Of a DNA stretch of 64,000 bases, positions 51,101-57,600 are shown in pieces. The stretch's first letter is position 1, and every line of letters begins with the position of its first letter. The DNA is from JACMOY01 sp038322575 (GTDB taxonomy: Bacteria > Actinomycetota > Actinomycetes > Actinomycetales > Angustibacteraceae), in the NCBI GenBank assembly GCA_038322575.1, contig JBBQGB010000001.1, forward strand, positions 62,001 to 126,000, written 5' to 3'. Both the position numbers and the translations under genes were made by a program. The notes under the pieces were generated by a model. The model saw only the letters and a program-made list of their open reading frames with translations. It was not told where the DNA came from and ran no database searches.

Positions 51101-51313
51101 GACGACGTACACCTCGGGCACGCCGTCGCGCCGGCTCGCCCAGGCCACCGTCGCGCCGTCCGGCGACAAGCGTGGCCGGGAGGCAGGCGCGTGGTCGGAG
51201 GTCAGCCGGGTCGCGGCACCGCCGGACACGTCGACGAGCCAGACGTCGTCGTCGGCGACGAAGACGACGGCGTCACCGGACACGTGAGGGCTGCGCAGGT
51301 AGGTGTCGGTCAC
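48107..51313 (-). CDS. Tricorn protease homologue (S41 family)
   Basis: This 1068-residue protein has the tricorn plan: two N-terminal beta-propellers (repeats such as VVFVADDDVWLVDVSGG, LLFVSDHEGHGNVYSVAADG, LAYSPDSRWLAWSAPS), a C1 helical part, a PDZ domain (about residues 785-835, AGDRLLAVDGRPVPDVG) and the C2 protease. The tetrad is visible: Ser729-His730 (ASHAYE), Ser948-Asp949 (YAGSDGD) and Glu1006 (GVENHG), with DTRENAGGHVSQ. Tricorn trims peptides released by the proteasome. A TAGGGT box 6 nt before GTG 51313 gives a leaderless start. Confidence 0.93.
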   Translation of the reverse strand: MTDTYLRSPHVSGDAVVFVADDDVWLVDVSGGAATRLTSDHAPASRPRLSPDGATVAWASRRDGVPEVYVVPLAGGAPTRLTWWGSAQTRVLGWDAEGRVVAATTQGEGHRSRTWAHAVSLSGGPGRRLPYGPVAAVARSAAGAVVLQSVVFREPASWKRYRGGTAAKLWLDPDGSGGFTRFLDLDGQVADPVWVGERLLFVSDHEGHGNVYSVAADGSDLRRHSDHTGMYARDLAADLSGTSERAVYSRAGELYVVEDLTPAGQPRRLAVTLPGSRTGRRAHRVEPRLELLELAVDHSGRASLVGLRGSVQHLPHRDGPVRVLAETAGVRTRLPRVLPGTPRGGVWVTDADGDDAVEVDAGGGTRRLAAGRLGRVLELVVAPDGSAAAVATHDGRVLQVALDSGDVTVVATEVSDASGLAYSPDSRWLAWSAPSAVGLRQIRLAEPATGQVLDATGLRFVDTEPVFTLDGLHLAFLSARTFDPVYDAQGFDLSFPVAVRPYLLPLRADTPSPFDPQVQGRPVTPALDGEPDDVPETRVDAAGLAGRVVPVPGAAGLYTSLRAAKGGLLWLATPIAGVLGQDRPADDRRRPSLRRWDFVARRELTVVPQLDGYAVSGDGTRIAVRDGEALRIGPSDHPVKASEQPEAAPVDLVDVDLARLAFVVEPLPEWRQMVLETWRLMRDHFWIEDMGGVDWDEVLRRYLPVVDRLATRDDLSELLWEMVGELGASHAYERPPVVPPPPGRAAAFLGADLARDAEGWLVTRVLPADTSVPGARSPLAGAAVDVRAGDRLLAVDGRPVPDVGPGPLLAGRADTPVELTVQRDGEERQVAVLPLPDELPLRYQDWVAGRRREVHERSGGRAGYLHIPDMVSSGWAEFHRDLRAELARDCLVVDTRENAGGHVSQLVLERLSRRTLGGDVVRHAPDELWWSEAPRGPLVSIANEYAGSDGDIVNQSFKEMALGPVVGTRTWGGVIGIDGRYTLVDGTAVTQPRYSFWFAQGGWGVENHGVDPDVEVLHPPQAWVSGQDPQLAEGLRIVLELLNEQPPLQAPALDTRPDRSIPPLPPRR

Positions 51314-51319
51314 CTCCCG

Positions 51320-51325
51320 ACCCTA
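51320..51325 (-). promoter_or_regulatory. -10 element of a leaderless promoter (tricorn gene)
   Basis: On the minus strand TAGGGT lies 6 nt before the GTG at 51313. It separates tricorn from the two unknown genes upstream, 44 bp away. Confidence 0.45.
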
Positions 51326-51356
51326 GAGCCGCGGGGTCGTGAAGTCCCGTGCCTGG

Positions 51357-52328
51357 TCAGCCGGCGAACGTGGTCCCGTCCCAGACGGCGTCGACGTGGG
51401 CCGCGTACGCGCTCTGGGTGATCTGACCGGACGTCCACACCAGGGCGAGCTCGTCGCCGAGCCGGCTGGCTCCGGGCACGAGCCCGACCGTCGCGGTCAG
51501 CCTGGCCCAGGTGTAGTCGCCCCGCGAGGCCGGTGCGGCGGCGATCGGGTGGGTGGAGAACGGGGTCGCCAGGAGCGCGGTCTCGACCGGAAGCAGCGAG
51601 GTCTGGCCGATGGCACGCTCGACGAACCCGTTGCCGATCACGTCGAACACCAACGCGGTCCAGTCCAGCGTGGTGGCTCCGGGGGTGCCGTCGGCCACGC
51701 GGACGCCGACGCGGTAGCCGGGGGTGGTGTCGGTCGCGGCGCGCCCCAGCACGATCGGGTCCGTCGCGGGGTCGGTCAGGGCTGCGGTGGGGGCCAGCCA
51801 CACCTCGCGACCGAGGTAGGGCATCGGGTCCGGGGGCGAGGTCGTGGCGCTGGTGGCGGCCGGGAGCGCGACCGGCGGCGACCACAGCGGCAGCAGCCCC
51901 GACACGGCGTGCAGGTTGGCGACCGCCGTGCTCAGGGCCGTCGCCAGGTCGGAGCGCACCGACACGGCCAGGGGCACGCTCACCCCCGCGGGCCCGGTCG
52001 GGCGGTCGTTGACGAGGGCGGTGAGCGTCATCGGCGGCACCGGGTCGCCCAGCGGGACGTCCTGGGCCCCGGTGGCCAGGCCGAGGGCCGCGCCGAGCAT
52101 CTCGGTGCGCATCCTGTCCTCGTGCAGGTCGGTCAGGAGGTTGAAGTAGCCCCCGACCTGGGTGATGTTCAGCGGCGCCGGGATGCGCGAGGGGATGACG
52201 TCGCCCTGGGTGGCCAGGCGCCGCAGGAGCATCGCTTGCGCCTGCTGGATCTCGGGGCTGGTCGCACCCTTGATCACCTCGGTCAGGGCGAGCAGGACGG
52301 CGTCGCTGGCGGGGTCGGTGGTGGTCAT
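51357..52328 (-). CDS. Unknown protein, 323 residues, paired with the OmpA-domain gene
   Basis: I do not recognise this protein. It has no signal or membrane segment. N-terminal 75 residues are helical (LLALTEVIKGATSPEIQQAQ, then GGYFNLLTDLHEDRMRTEML); the rest is rich in short strands, Thr, Ala and Pro (PVALPAATSATTSPPDPMPY, LLATPFSTHPIAAAPASRG) and ends VDAVWDGTTFAG. Thr/Ser/Pro richness looks like a surface or assembly protein. The ATG at 52328 follows AAAGGA, 23 bp after the large upstream gene, and both leaders share GGACCACCC. The two surely form one unit. Confidence 0.8.
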   Translation of the reverse strand: MTTTDPASDAVLLALTEVIKGATSPEIQQAQAMLLRRLATQGDVIPSRIPAPLNITQVGGYFNLLTDLHEDRMRTEMLGAALGLATGAQDVPLGDPVPPMTLTALVNDRPTGPAGVSVPLAVSVRSDLATALSTAVANLHAVSGLLPLWSPPVALPAATSATTSPPDPMPYLGREVWLAPTAALTDPATDPIVLGRAATDTTPGYRVGVRVADGTPGATTLDWTALVFDVIGNGFVERAIGQTSLLPVETALLATPFSTHPIAAAPASRGDYTWARLTATVGLVPGASRLGDELALVWTSGQITQSAYAAHVDAVWDGTTFAG

Positions 52329-52351
52329 GGTGGGTGGTCCTTTCGCGGGGC

Positions 52352-55300
52352 TCAGGAGGTGACGGCGATGTCGGCGCGACGCAGCTGCGGGTAGTCGCCG
52401 GGGCTTCCGGCGAGCACCCCGCCCTCGGCACGGGTGGCCGGCAGTCCCTTGCCGCCGAGGTAGCTGATGGTGGCGTCGGCCCGCTGGTGGCCCAGCGCCA
52501 CGTTGTGAGCCGCTGTTCCCTCCGGCGAGGCGTAGCCGCGAACCACGGCGCCGGTCGCGCCGGCGGTCTTGGCGGCCGCCACGAACGCGTCCAGCCGCGC
52601 CATCTGGCCGGCCTTGGCGGCGTCCCCGAGCGTGGTCTGGTCCAGCTCGAAGTAGACCGAGAAAGCCTGGGGGACGGGCGGGGGCTGGGGAACCGGCGGC
52701 GGGGTCGGCACCGGGGTGGGGACGGGTCCGCCGCCCGAGGTGCCGCCACCGTTCGTGTCGGCTCCCCCGGCCTTGTCGTCCTTCTTGCTCTTGTAGATGT
52801 CGGCCGACGTCTCCATGGCCTTGATCGCCAGCTCCTTGGCGGCTCCGAGCGCGTCCTTGCGAGCCGACTCGGCCGTGTCGAGCGTCTTGCCGGTCAGGGT
52901 CTGCAGGTTGTCGGCGTTGGTCAGCGCCTTGATGTCGAACCCCTGCTGGCCGGCCGCCATCTTGACCAGCTCGCCGGCCAGACTCGTGTCGGCCGCAACC
53001 GGTGAGGTGTTGAAGTTCGTGATGATCGGCGCCAGTCCGGTGAGCGCATTGGGTGCGGTCAGGCCGCTGGTGAGCGAGCCGGAGGGCATGGCGACCGGGC
53101 TGATCTCGGGGGCGGCGTCGCCGGGGCTGTCCTGCCAGTTCCAGAAGCGGGTCAGGTCGATCTTCTCCGCGGACGGGCAGTGGCCGAGCACCGCCTCGCC
53201 CAGGACGCCCTTGGTGGGCAGGGCGATCGTCGACCGCGGTGGGTCGAAGCCGTCGGTGTGGAACCTGGTCAGGGCGTCCTGGATCTGGGCCGTCGTGATG
53301 CCCTCCTTGACGACCTCGCCGTCCTTGCGGACGGCTGTCAGCTCGGTGATCTCAGCCGGGATGATGAACGGCAGCACCATGGAGCTGCCGTAGTACCCGA
53401 GGACGTTGTTGGTGATGCACGACAGCAGCGGTACTGCGCGCTGGTCGCCGGTCTCGGGGTCGGGTGGCAGCGCGATCTCGTACCGCTCGAGCAGCACCAC
53501 CCGCTCCTCCGGTGTGAGGGAGGCGAACACCGCGACCGAGCAGGTCATGGTGTTCGCCAGCACCCATTGCAGCGTCTTCTCGATCTCGAGGACGGACGTG
53601 TAGCTGAGGACGGGCGGCACGTTCCTGGCCGCGATGGGGTAGGCCGCGGTGGGCAGCTGGGTGCCGCCGCTGAGCGGTGCGCCGACCAGGCTGACCGGAC
53701 CGCTGCCTGGCCCGCCCGAGGGCAGGGCTGCGGTGAACTCGTCGACGCGGGGGCCGCCGCACTCGCGCTCGAGGCGGTCGGCGGTGTACGTCCTGGTCTC
53801 CGATGGTTGGGCGAGGGCCGCCTTGGCGGCGTTGTCGGCGAGGCTGCCCAGCGGGCCGAGCAGGAGGGCGGCGTAGCCGAGGTCGGCGACGGCGCGCGGG
53901 GCGAACTTGTAGTCCAGCCGGTTGGTGCGGCGCGAGATCTCGAAACCCACGATGTCCTGTCGGGGCATCGACGGTGGCAGCGCCGCCTTGACCCTCAGCT
54001 GGGTGCGGATGCCGCCGTTGCGCCGGGCCCGCAGGTTGCCGAGCAGCTCCTCCTCGGTGGCGTAGGCGTCCTTGCCGGTCGGCAGATCCGGGATCGTGCC
54101 GGTCAGGCGGTAGGGCCCCACCCGCATGCCGCGCCGACCCACGATCGTGACGGAGGCCTCGTCGAAGGGCAGGAAGGTGCCGCTCAGCGAGATGTCGACG
54201 ACGTCCTCGGCCGGGCCGCCCGACGACGCGACCGAGGTGGTCGGGTCGGCGGCGAAGTCGGCGATCAGCGACAGACCGCGGCGGTACCGGCCGGGCACGA
54301 CGCGGGTGATGACGTCGACGTGGCCGAGCAGTCGGCCGTAGCGCTGCAGCACGGCGTCGCGCGTGTCGGGTGCGTCGGTGAGCGTGCGCGGTTCGAACGC
54401 AGGCAGGAACCGCACGACGTCCAGCGGCACCATGCACACGAGGTTGACGCCCTCGGCGACCGTCGTGACGTCGAACAGCCGCTGGACCTCCCAGTACTGC
54501 ATGGTCAGGGCGCGGGTCTTGTTGTGGTTGGTGATCACCTTGGTGACGATGCTGTCCGTCTCGGAGGCCGTCGCCAGCCGCATCGCGGTCCGCGACGAGC
54601 TGCGTCGGGCGGCGGCCTGGCGCTGCACCGAGGAGTGGGTCTGCTGCGCGGCGTCCGACGTCGAGTTGCGTGCCCCGCTCATCCACGTGTTCGTGTTGCC
54701 CTGGGAGCTCGAGGTGCCGTAGCTGGTCGCCACACCGCCGGCGACGCAGCCGAACGGGAACACCCCGCCGCCGCCGACCGCGGCCGCGACGGAGAACGAG
54801 CTCGCCTCGGTGTCGTAGTGGCTGCCCCCGGACGCCGACTCGTTGAACGCCGACGCGAACGTGGCGCTGGCCGAGGTGTCGTCCCGCTCGGTGAAGCTCA
54901 GCTGCTCGGCGCTGTCCAGCCGCTCGCTCTCGACCACCGAGCTGGTCGCCGTGCGCTCGGTGACCGCGATGCGTTGCTGCTCACCCGGCGCGAGGGGCAG
55001 GGAGTAGACCAGGTCGCCCAGGGCCAGCCCGAGCGGCGTCCACCGCTGGGCGAGGGTGACGACGTAGCCGATGGCCAGCGAGCTGGCGATCGGCACTCCC
55101 CCGAACCGCGTGGGGACGCTGAGGGTGTCGCGGAACGCGTCGATGCTGATCGGACGGTCGACCGGGACCCGTTCCGTCAGCCGGAACTCGACCTGGTCCA
55201 GGCCACCCGCGACGGCGATGGCCGGTGACCGGGTCCCGTAGACGCTCAGGGCCGAACGCATCCCCTCGCGCAGCGGGTCTCGTACCCACATCCGCAGCGA

Positions 55301-56038
55301 CGGCTGGCTCAGGCTCGGGTCGGTGAGGCGGAACAGGACTCCGTACGGGAAGCGGTCGGCCGAGGCGTCCTTGCGGAAGACGACCTGGCACTCGTCCTCC
55401 CCGACGGCCACCGACGGCGTGGCGTGCGACGGCGGGTCCGCACTTGCGCCCGGGGCGGCGTCGACGAGCTTCTGCAGGGCGGCGATCACCGACACGGGCA
55501 GTGGCGTCGCGGCGGTCGGCAGGGCGATCGCCGGCAGGACACCACTGGGTTGCAGGGCGCCCAGAGCACCGACCAGTGACTGCACCCCCGAGCCGCCGGT
55601 GACGACCAGCGTCGACGCGAGGGTGTCGGTGGTGCGCGCGGTGCTCGGGATGCTGAGCACGAAGCTGCCGTCCTCGGCCGTGATGGCGCTGGCGATCCGC
55701 GCCTCGTGGGTCGTCACGCCGCTGAGCTCGAGCGCGACGTGCACCCTGGCCGCCGGCGACCCGTCCGGCCCGGTGAGCCGGCCCACGACCTGCGGTGGCG
55801 GCTGGTCCTGGCCACCGGCGCCGAGATCGGCCATGTCGGTCACCAGGTTCTGCAGCGCCTGGAACGTCTGAAGGTCGGACTCGACCTGCAGACTGACGTA
55901 CTGCCGAGCGAGGTCCTGCACCTGCTCGGAGTCGGAGTCCCAGACCGAGGAGTCCGGGCCGAGGGCGATCGGGACGTCGAAGGACTCCCCGGACCGGTTC
56001 GCCTTCATCGCCGCGGCGGCTGCGTCGTCGAACAACAT
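52352..56038 (-). CDS. Very large unknown protein with C-terminal OmpA-like domain
   Basis: This 1228-residue protein has no signal peptide or membrane helix. Visible parts: a helical N-terminus (1-80), a carboxypeptidase-regulatory-like beta domain (about 84-150, GRLTGPDGSPAARVHVALEL), an unassigned region with a Ser/Gly-rich stretch (385-460, SFSVAAAVGGGGVFPFGCVA), TNHNKTRALTMQYWEVQRL (503-521), a helical Ala/Lys part (1020-1090), a Pro-rich linker (1105-1124) and an OmpA-like domain (1126-1228; GYASPEGTAAHNVAL and RADATISYLGGKGL). The Asp that OmpA uses to bind diaminopimelate is replaced (SP instead of TD). ATG 56038 follows GAGGGGA. The function is unknown. Confidence 0.85.
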   Translation of the reverse strand: MLFDDAAAAAMKANRSGESFDVPIALGPDSSVWDSDSEQVQDLARQYVSLQVESDLQTFQALQNLVTDMADLGAGGQDQPPPQVVGRLTGPDGSPAARVHVALELSGVTTHEARIASAITAEDGSFVLSIPSTARTTDTLASTLVVTGGSGVQSLVGALGALQPSGVLPAIALPTAATPLPVSVIAALQKLVDAAPGASADPPSHATPSVAVGEDECQVVFRKDASADRFPYGVLFRLTDPSLSQPSLRMWVRDPLREGMRSALSVYGTRSPAIAVAGGLDQVEFRLTERVPVDRPISIDAFRDTLSVPTRFGGVPIASSLAIGYVVTLAQRWTPLGLALGDLVYSLPLAPGEQQRIAVTERTATSSVVESERLDSAEQLSFTERDDTSASATFASAFNESASGGSHYDTEASSFSVAAAVGGGGVFPFGCVAGGVATSYGTSSSQGNTNTWMSGARNSTSDAAQQTHSSVQRQAAARRSSSRTAMRLATASETDSIVTKVITNHNKTRALTMQYWEVQRLFDVTTVAEGVNLVCMVPLDVVRFLPAFEPRTLTDAPDTRDAVLQRYGRLLGHVDVITRVVPGRYRRGLSLIADFAADPTTSVASSGGPAEDVVDISLSGTFLPFDEASVTIVGRRGMRVGPYRLTGTIPDLPTGKDAYATEEELLGNLRARRNGGIRTQLRVKAALPPSMPRQDIVGFEISRRTNRLDYKFAPRAVADLGYAALLLGPLGSLADNAAKAALAQPSETRTYTADRLERECGGPRVDEFTAALPSGGPGSGPVSLVGAPLSGGTQLPTAAYPIAARNVPPVLSYTSVLEIEKTLQWVLANTMTCSVAVFASLTPEERVVLLERYEIALPPDPETGDQRAVPLLSCITNNVLGYYGSSMVLPFIIPAEITELTAVRKDGEVVKEGITTAQIQDALTRFHTDGFDPPRSTIALPTKGVLGEAVLGHCPSAEKIDLTRFWNWQDSPGDAAPEISPVAMPSGSLTSGLTAPNALTGLAPIITNFNTSPVAADTSLAGELVKMAAGQQGFDIKALTNADNLQTLTGKTLDTAESARKDALGAAKELAIKAMETSADIYKSKKDDKAGGADTNGGGTSGGGPVPTPVPTPPPVPQPPPVPQAFSVYFELDQTTLGDAAKAGQMARLDAFVAAAKTAGATGAVVRGYASPEGTAAHNVALGHQRADATISYLGGKGLPATRAEGGVLAGSPGDYPQLRRADIAVTS

Positions 56039-56159
56039 GGGTGGTCCCCTCACGAAGGTGCCCGGCCGGGTGAGACGGGCTCAGGAGAACAGAGCCCGCG
56101 ACCACCGCCCCTGATACGTGCGCGCTGGCTCGACCTGGCCGCAGGACGCCGTCAGTCGT

Positions 56160-56165
56160 TACCGT
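56160..56165 (+). promoter_or_regulatory. -10 element of a leaderless promoter (micro-ORF and VTT-like gene)
   Basis: TACCGT lies 5 nt before the ATG of a 12-codon open frame at 56171. Confidence 0.45.
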
Positions 56166-56170
56166 TGCCC

Positions 56171-56209
56171 ATGGCCGGCACCCCCCGAGCGAGGCGCAGC
56201 GTCCCTTGA
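56171..56209 (+). CDS. 12-codon leader open frame coupled to the VTT-like gene
   Basis: Directly after a TACCGT box, ATG 56171 opens a 12-residue frame (MAGTPRARRSVP) whose TGA (56207-56209) shares its A with the ATG of the membrane protein gene at 56209. No ribosome-binding site precedes 56209, so ribosomes that load on the leaderless micro-frame would restart there. The peptide itself is Arg/Pro-rich. This is a reading of the layout, not a proven gene. Confidence 0.45.
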   Translation: MAGTPRARRSVP

Positions 56210-56787
56210 TGTCGCGAGCGCTGCCGTACCTGCTGCTCGTCGCCGTCGTGCTCGTGGTGAACCTGCTGCCGGCGTTCGGCCCGCCGACCTGGGCGGTGCT
56301 GGTGTTCTTCCGGCTCAACGAGCAGCTCGCGGTCATCCCGCTGGTCCTGCTCGGCGCCGTCGCGGCTGCCACCGGCCGGACCCTGCTCGCGCTGGCGTTC
56401 CGGCGACTGCGAGACCGGATCCCGGCCAGGCACACCGCGAACCTCACCGCAGCAGGCAACGTCCTCACCCGGAACCGGAGACGGTCGTTCGCGGGTCTGG
56501 CGCTGTTCGCCCTGTCACCGCTGCCGTCCGCGCAGCTGTTCGAGGCGGCGGGCCTGGTCGGCGTGGCCCTGGCCCGGCTCACCGGCGCCTTCTTCGCGGG
56601 CCGGCTCGTCGGCTACACGGTGTACGTCGCAGGGACCACGGCGGCGTCCCGCACCAGCGCGGGCCGCCTGGTCACCTCGTCGTTGACCTCGCCCTGGGGG
56701 ATCGCCGTCCAGGTCCTGTTCGTGGCCGCGCTGCTGGCCCTGAGTCGCGTCGACTGGGTCGGCATCCACCTGCGGCACCAGCCGTGA
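56209..56787 (+). CDS. VTT/DedA-like membrane protein
   Basis: This 192-residue protein has five to six hydrophobic segments: YLLLVAVVLVVNLLPAFGPP, LAVIPLVLLGAVAAATGRTL, a VTT-like re-entrant piece FALSPLPSAQLFEAAGLVGV and a C-terminal WGIAVQVLFVAALLALSRV. NLLPAFGPPTW and SPLPSAQLFEAAG match the Pro-containing loops of small SNARE-associated/DedA-type proteins, which may flip lipids or act in envelope upkeep. The ATG at 56209 overlaps the stop of a leader micro-frame. Family placement is tentative. Confidence 0.72.
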   Translation: MSRALPYLLLVAVVLVVNLLPAFGPPTWAVLVFFRLNEQLAVIPLVLLGAVAAATGRTLLALAFRRLRDRIPARHTANLTAAGNVLTRNRRRSFAGLALFALSPLPSAQLFEAAGLVGVALARLTGAFFAGRLVGYTVYVAGTTAASRTSAGRLVTSSLTSPWGIAVQVLFVAALLALSRVDWVGIHLRHQP

Positions 56788-56815
56788 GCCCCTGCCGGCC
56801 CGGGGTGCGGGTGGG

Positions 56816-56890
56816 TGGCTCCCGCGACTGGATTCGAACCAGTAACCGTCCGATTAACAGTCGGATGCTCTGCCGTTGAGCTACGCGGGA
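56816..56890 (-). tRNA. tRNA-Asn (GTT)
   Basis: A full cloverleaf is present on the minus strand: acceptor arms TCCCGCG (56884-56890) and CGCGGGA pair in all seven positions, the D-arm is GCTC/GAGC, the anticodon stem TCCGA/TCGGA holds loop CTGTTAA (anticodon GTT, Asn), and the T-arm reads ACTGG-TTCGAAT-CCAGT. The 3' CCA is encoded (56816-56818). It lies just after the dnaG-hypothetical unit, as in other actinobacteria. Confidence 0.97.
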
Positions 56891-56933
56891 TCGGGCGGGA
56901 CGACGATATCAAGGATCCGGACGCGGCCGGACA

Positions 56934-56975
56934 CCGACGCTCAGACTCCGACGCTCAGACGCCGACGCTCAGACG
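56934..56975 (+). repeat. 14-bp tandem repeat, three copies
   Basis: CCGACGCTCAGAC(T/G) occurs at 56934-56947, 56948-56961 and 56962-56975. The last copy contains the stop of the minus-strand hypothetical gene; the other two lie just past it. Every copy repeats TCAGAC. Confidence 0.85.
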
Positions 56976-57520
56976 CCGAGGCCGACCTGCGAGGCCAGCT
57001 CGCGGGTGAGAGCCGCCACCTGATCGGCGACCTGGGGTCGCCCGAGGTCGACGCCGGCGTCCGGCACGGCCTGGGTGAACAGCGTGCCGTCGGCCGAGTG
57101 ACGGCGTACCGCGACGGTGACCCCGGCCTTGCCGCGCACCGCGACGCGCTGGGACAGGACGTACGTGCTCATCACCCGCTCGCGGACCACCTCGGGCAGG
57201 TAGCTGTCGTGGTCGTCGACGCGCAGCCGCAGCGACGGCTCGGCCGCGGACACCAGGTCGACGACGACCACGCGCTCCTCGGGTGACCAGGTGGCCTCGG
57301 ACACCTCGTGCCACAGGTGCCGGGCCCGCGGAGTGCCCGGGCCGGCGTCGGGGCCGGTCACCGGGTCGACGACGACCAGGGCGGCGGACGTCGCCACGAC
57401 CCAACCGCCGCCCGCGAGCATCGCGTGGGCCAGCAGCCGCTCACCGCGGGCCAGACCCAGACCGGCGCGCACCTGCGGCGGCAGCGGCGGCGGCGGCTGG
57501 GAGCGGCGGAACCAGGACAC
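56969..57520 (-). CDS. Hypothetical protein, 183 residues
   Basis: I do not recognise this protein. It is soluble, with a Pro-rich N-terminus (SQPPPPLPPQ), then LGLARGERLLAHAMLAGGGW, VVATSAALVVVDP, HLWHEVSEATWSPEERVVVV and RVMSTYVLSQRVAVRGKAGV, a mainly beta layout that recalls PH-like small domains. Its gene ends in a 14-bp tandem repeat and lies between dnaG and tRNA-Asn on the dnaG strand. A conserved genomic place next to dnaG would suggest a housekeeping link, which is not shown here. Confidence 0.75.
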   Translation of the reverse strand: MSWFRRSQPPPPLPPQVRAGLGLARGERLLAHAMLAGGGWVVATSAALVVVDPVTGPDAGPGTPRARHLWHEVSEATWSPEERVVVVDLVSAAEPSLRLRVDDHDSYLPEVVRERVMSTYVLSQRVAVRGKAGVTVAVRRHSADGTLFTQAVPDAGVDLGRPQVADQVAALTRELASQVGLGV

Positions 57521-57559
57521 CCCCTCAGCGTAGGCAGCCGCGCCGCTCTGGGCCGTCCT

Positions 57560-57596
57560 GCTCGGTCACGTCTCGCTAACGCCTTGACGACCGAGC
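57560..57596 (-). terminator. Inverted repeat after dnaG
   Basis: GCTCGGTC (57560-57567) and GACCGAGC (57589-57596) form an 8-bp stem with a 21-nt loop a few bases after the dnaG stop. No U-tract; tentative terminator. Confidence 0.4.
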
Positions 57597-57600
57597 GTGA

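Noticed and set aside
52352..52675. OmpA-like domain taken as a sign of an outer membrane or Gram-negative DNA
   Set aside because: Codon use, leaderless starts and neighbours are plainly actinobacterial, and OmpA-like domains do occur in Gram-positive proteins.
53180..55228. Long plus-strand open frame inside the OmpA-domain gene (682 codons)
   Set aside because: A GC-rich shadow of the minus-strand gene; low-complexity Arg/Gly/Gln content and no recognisable motif.
56816..56975. Attachment site of an integrated element at tRNA-Asn
   Set aside because: No integrase, no second copy of the tRNA 3' end and no foreign-looking block next to it; genes on both sides are normal housekeeping types.
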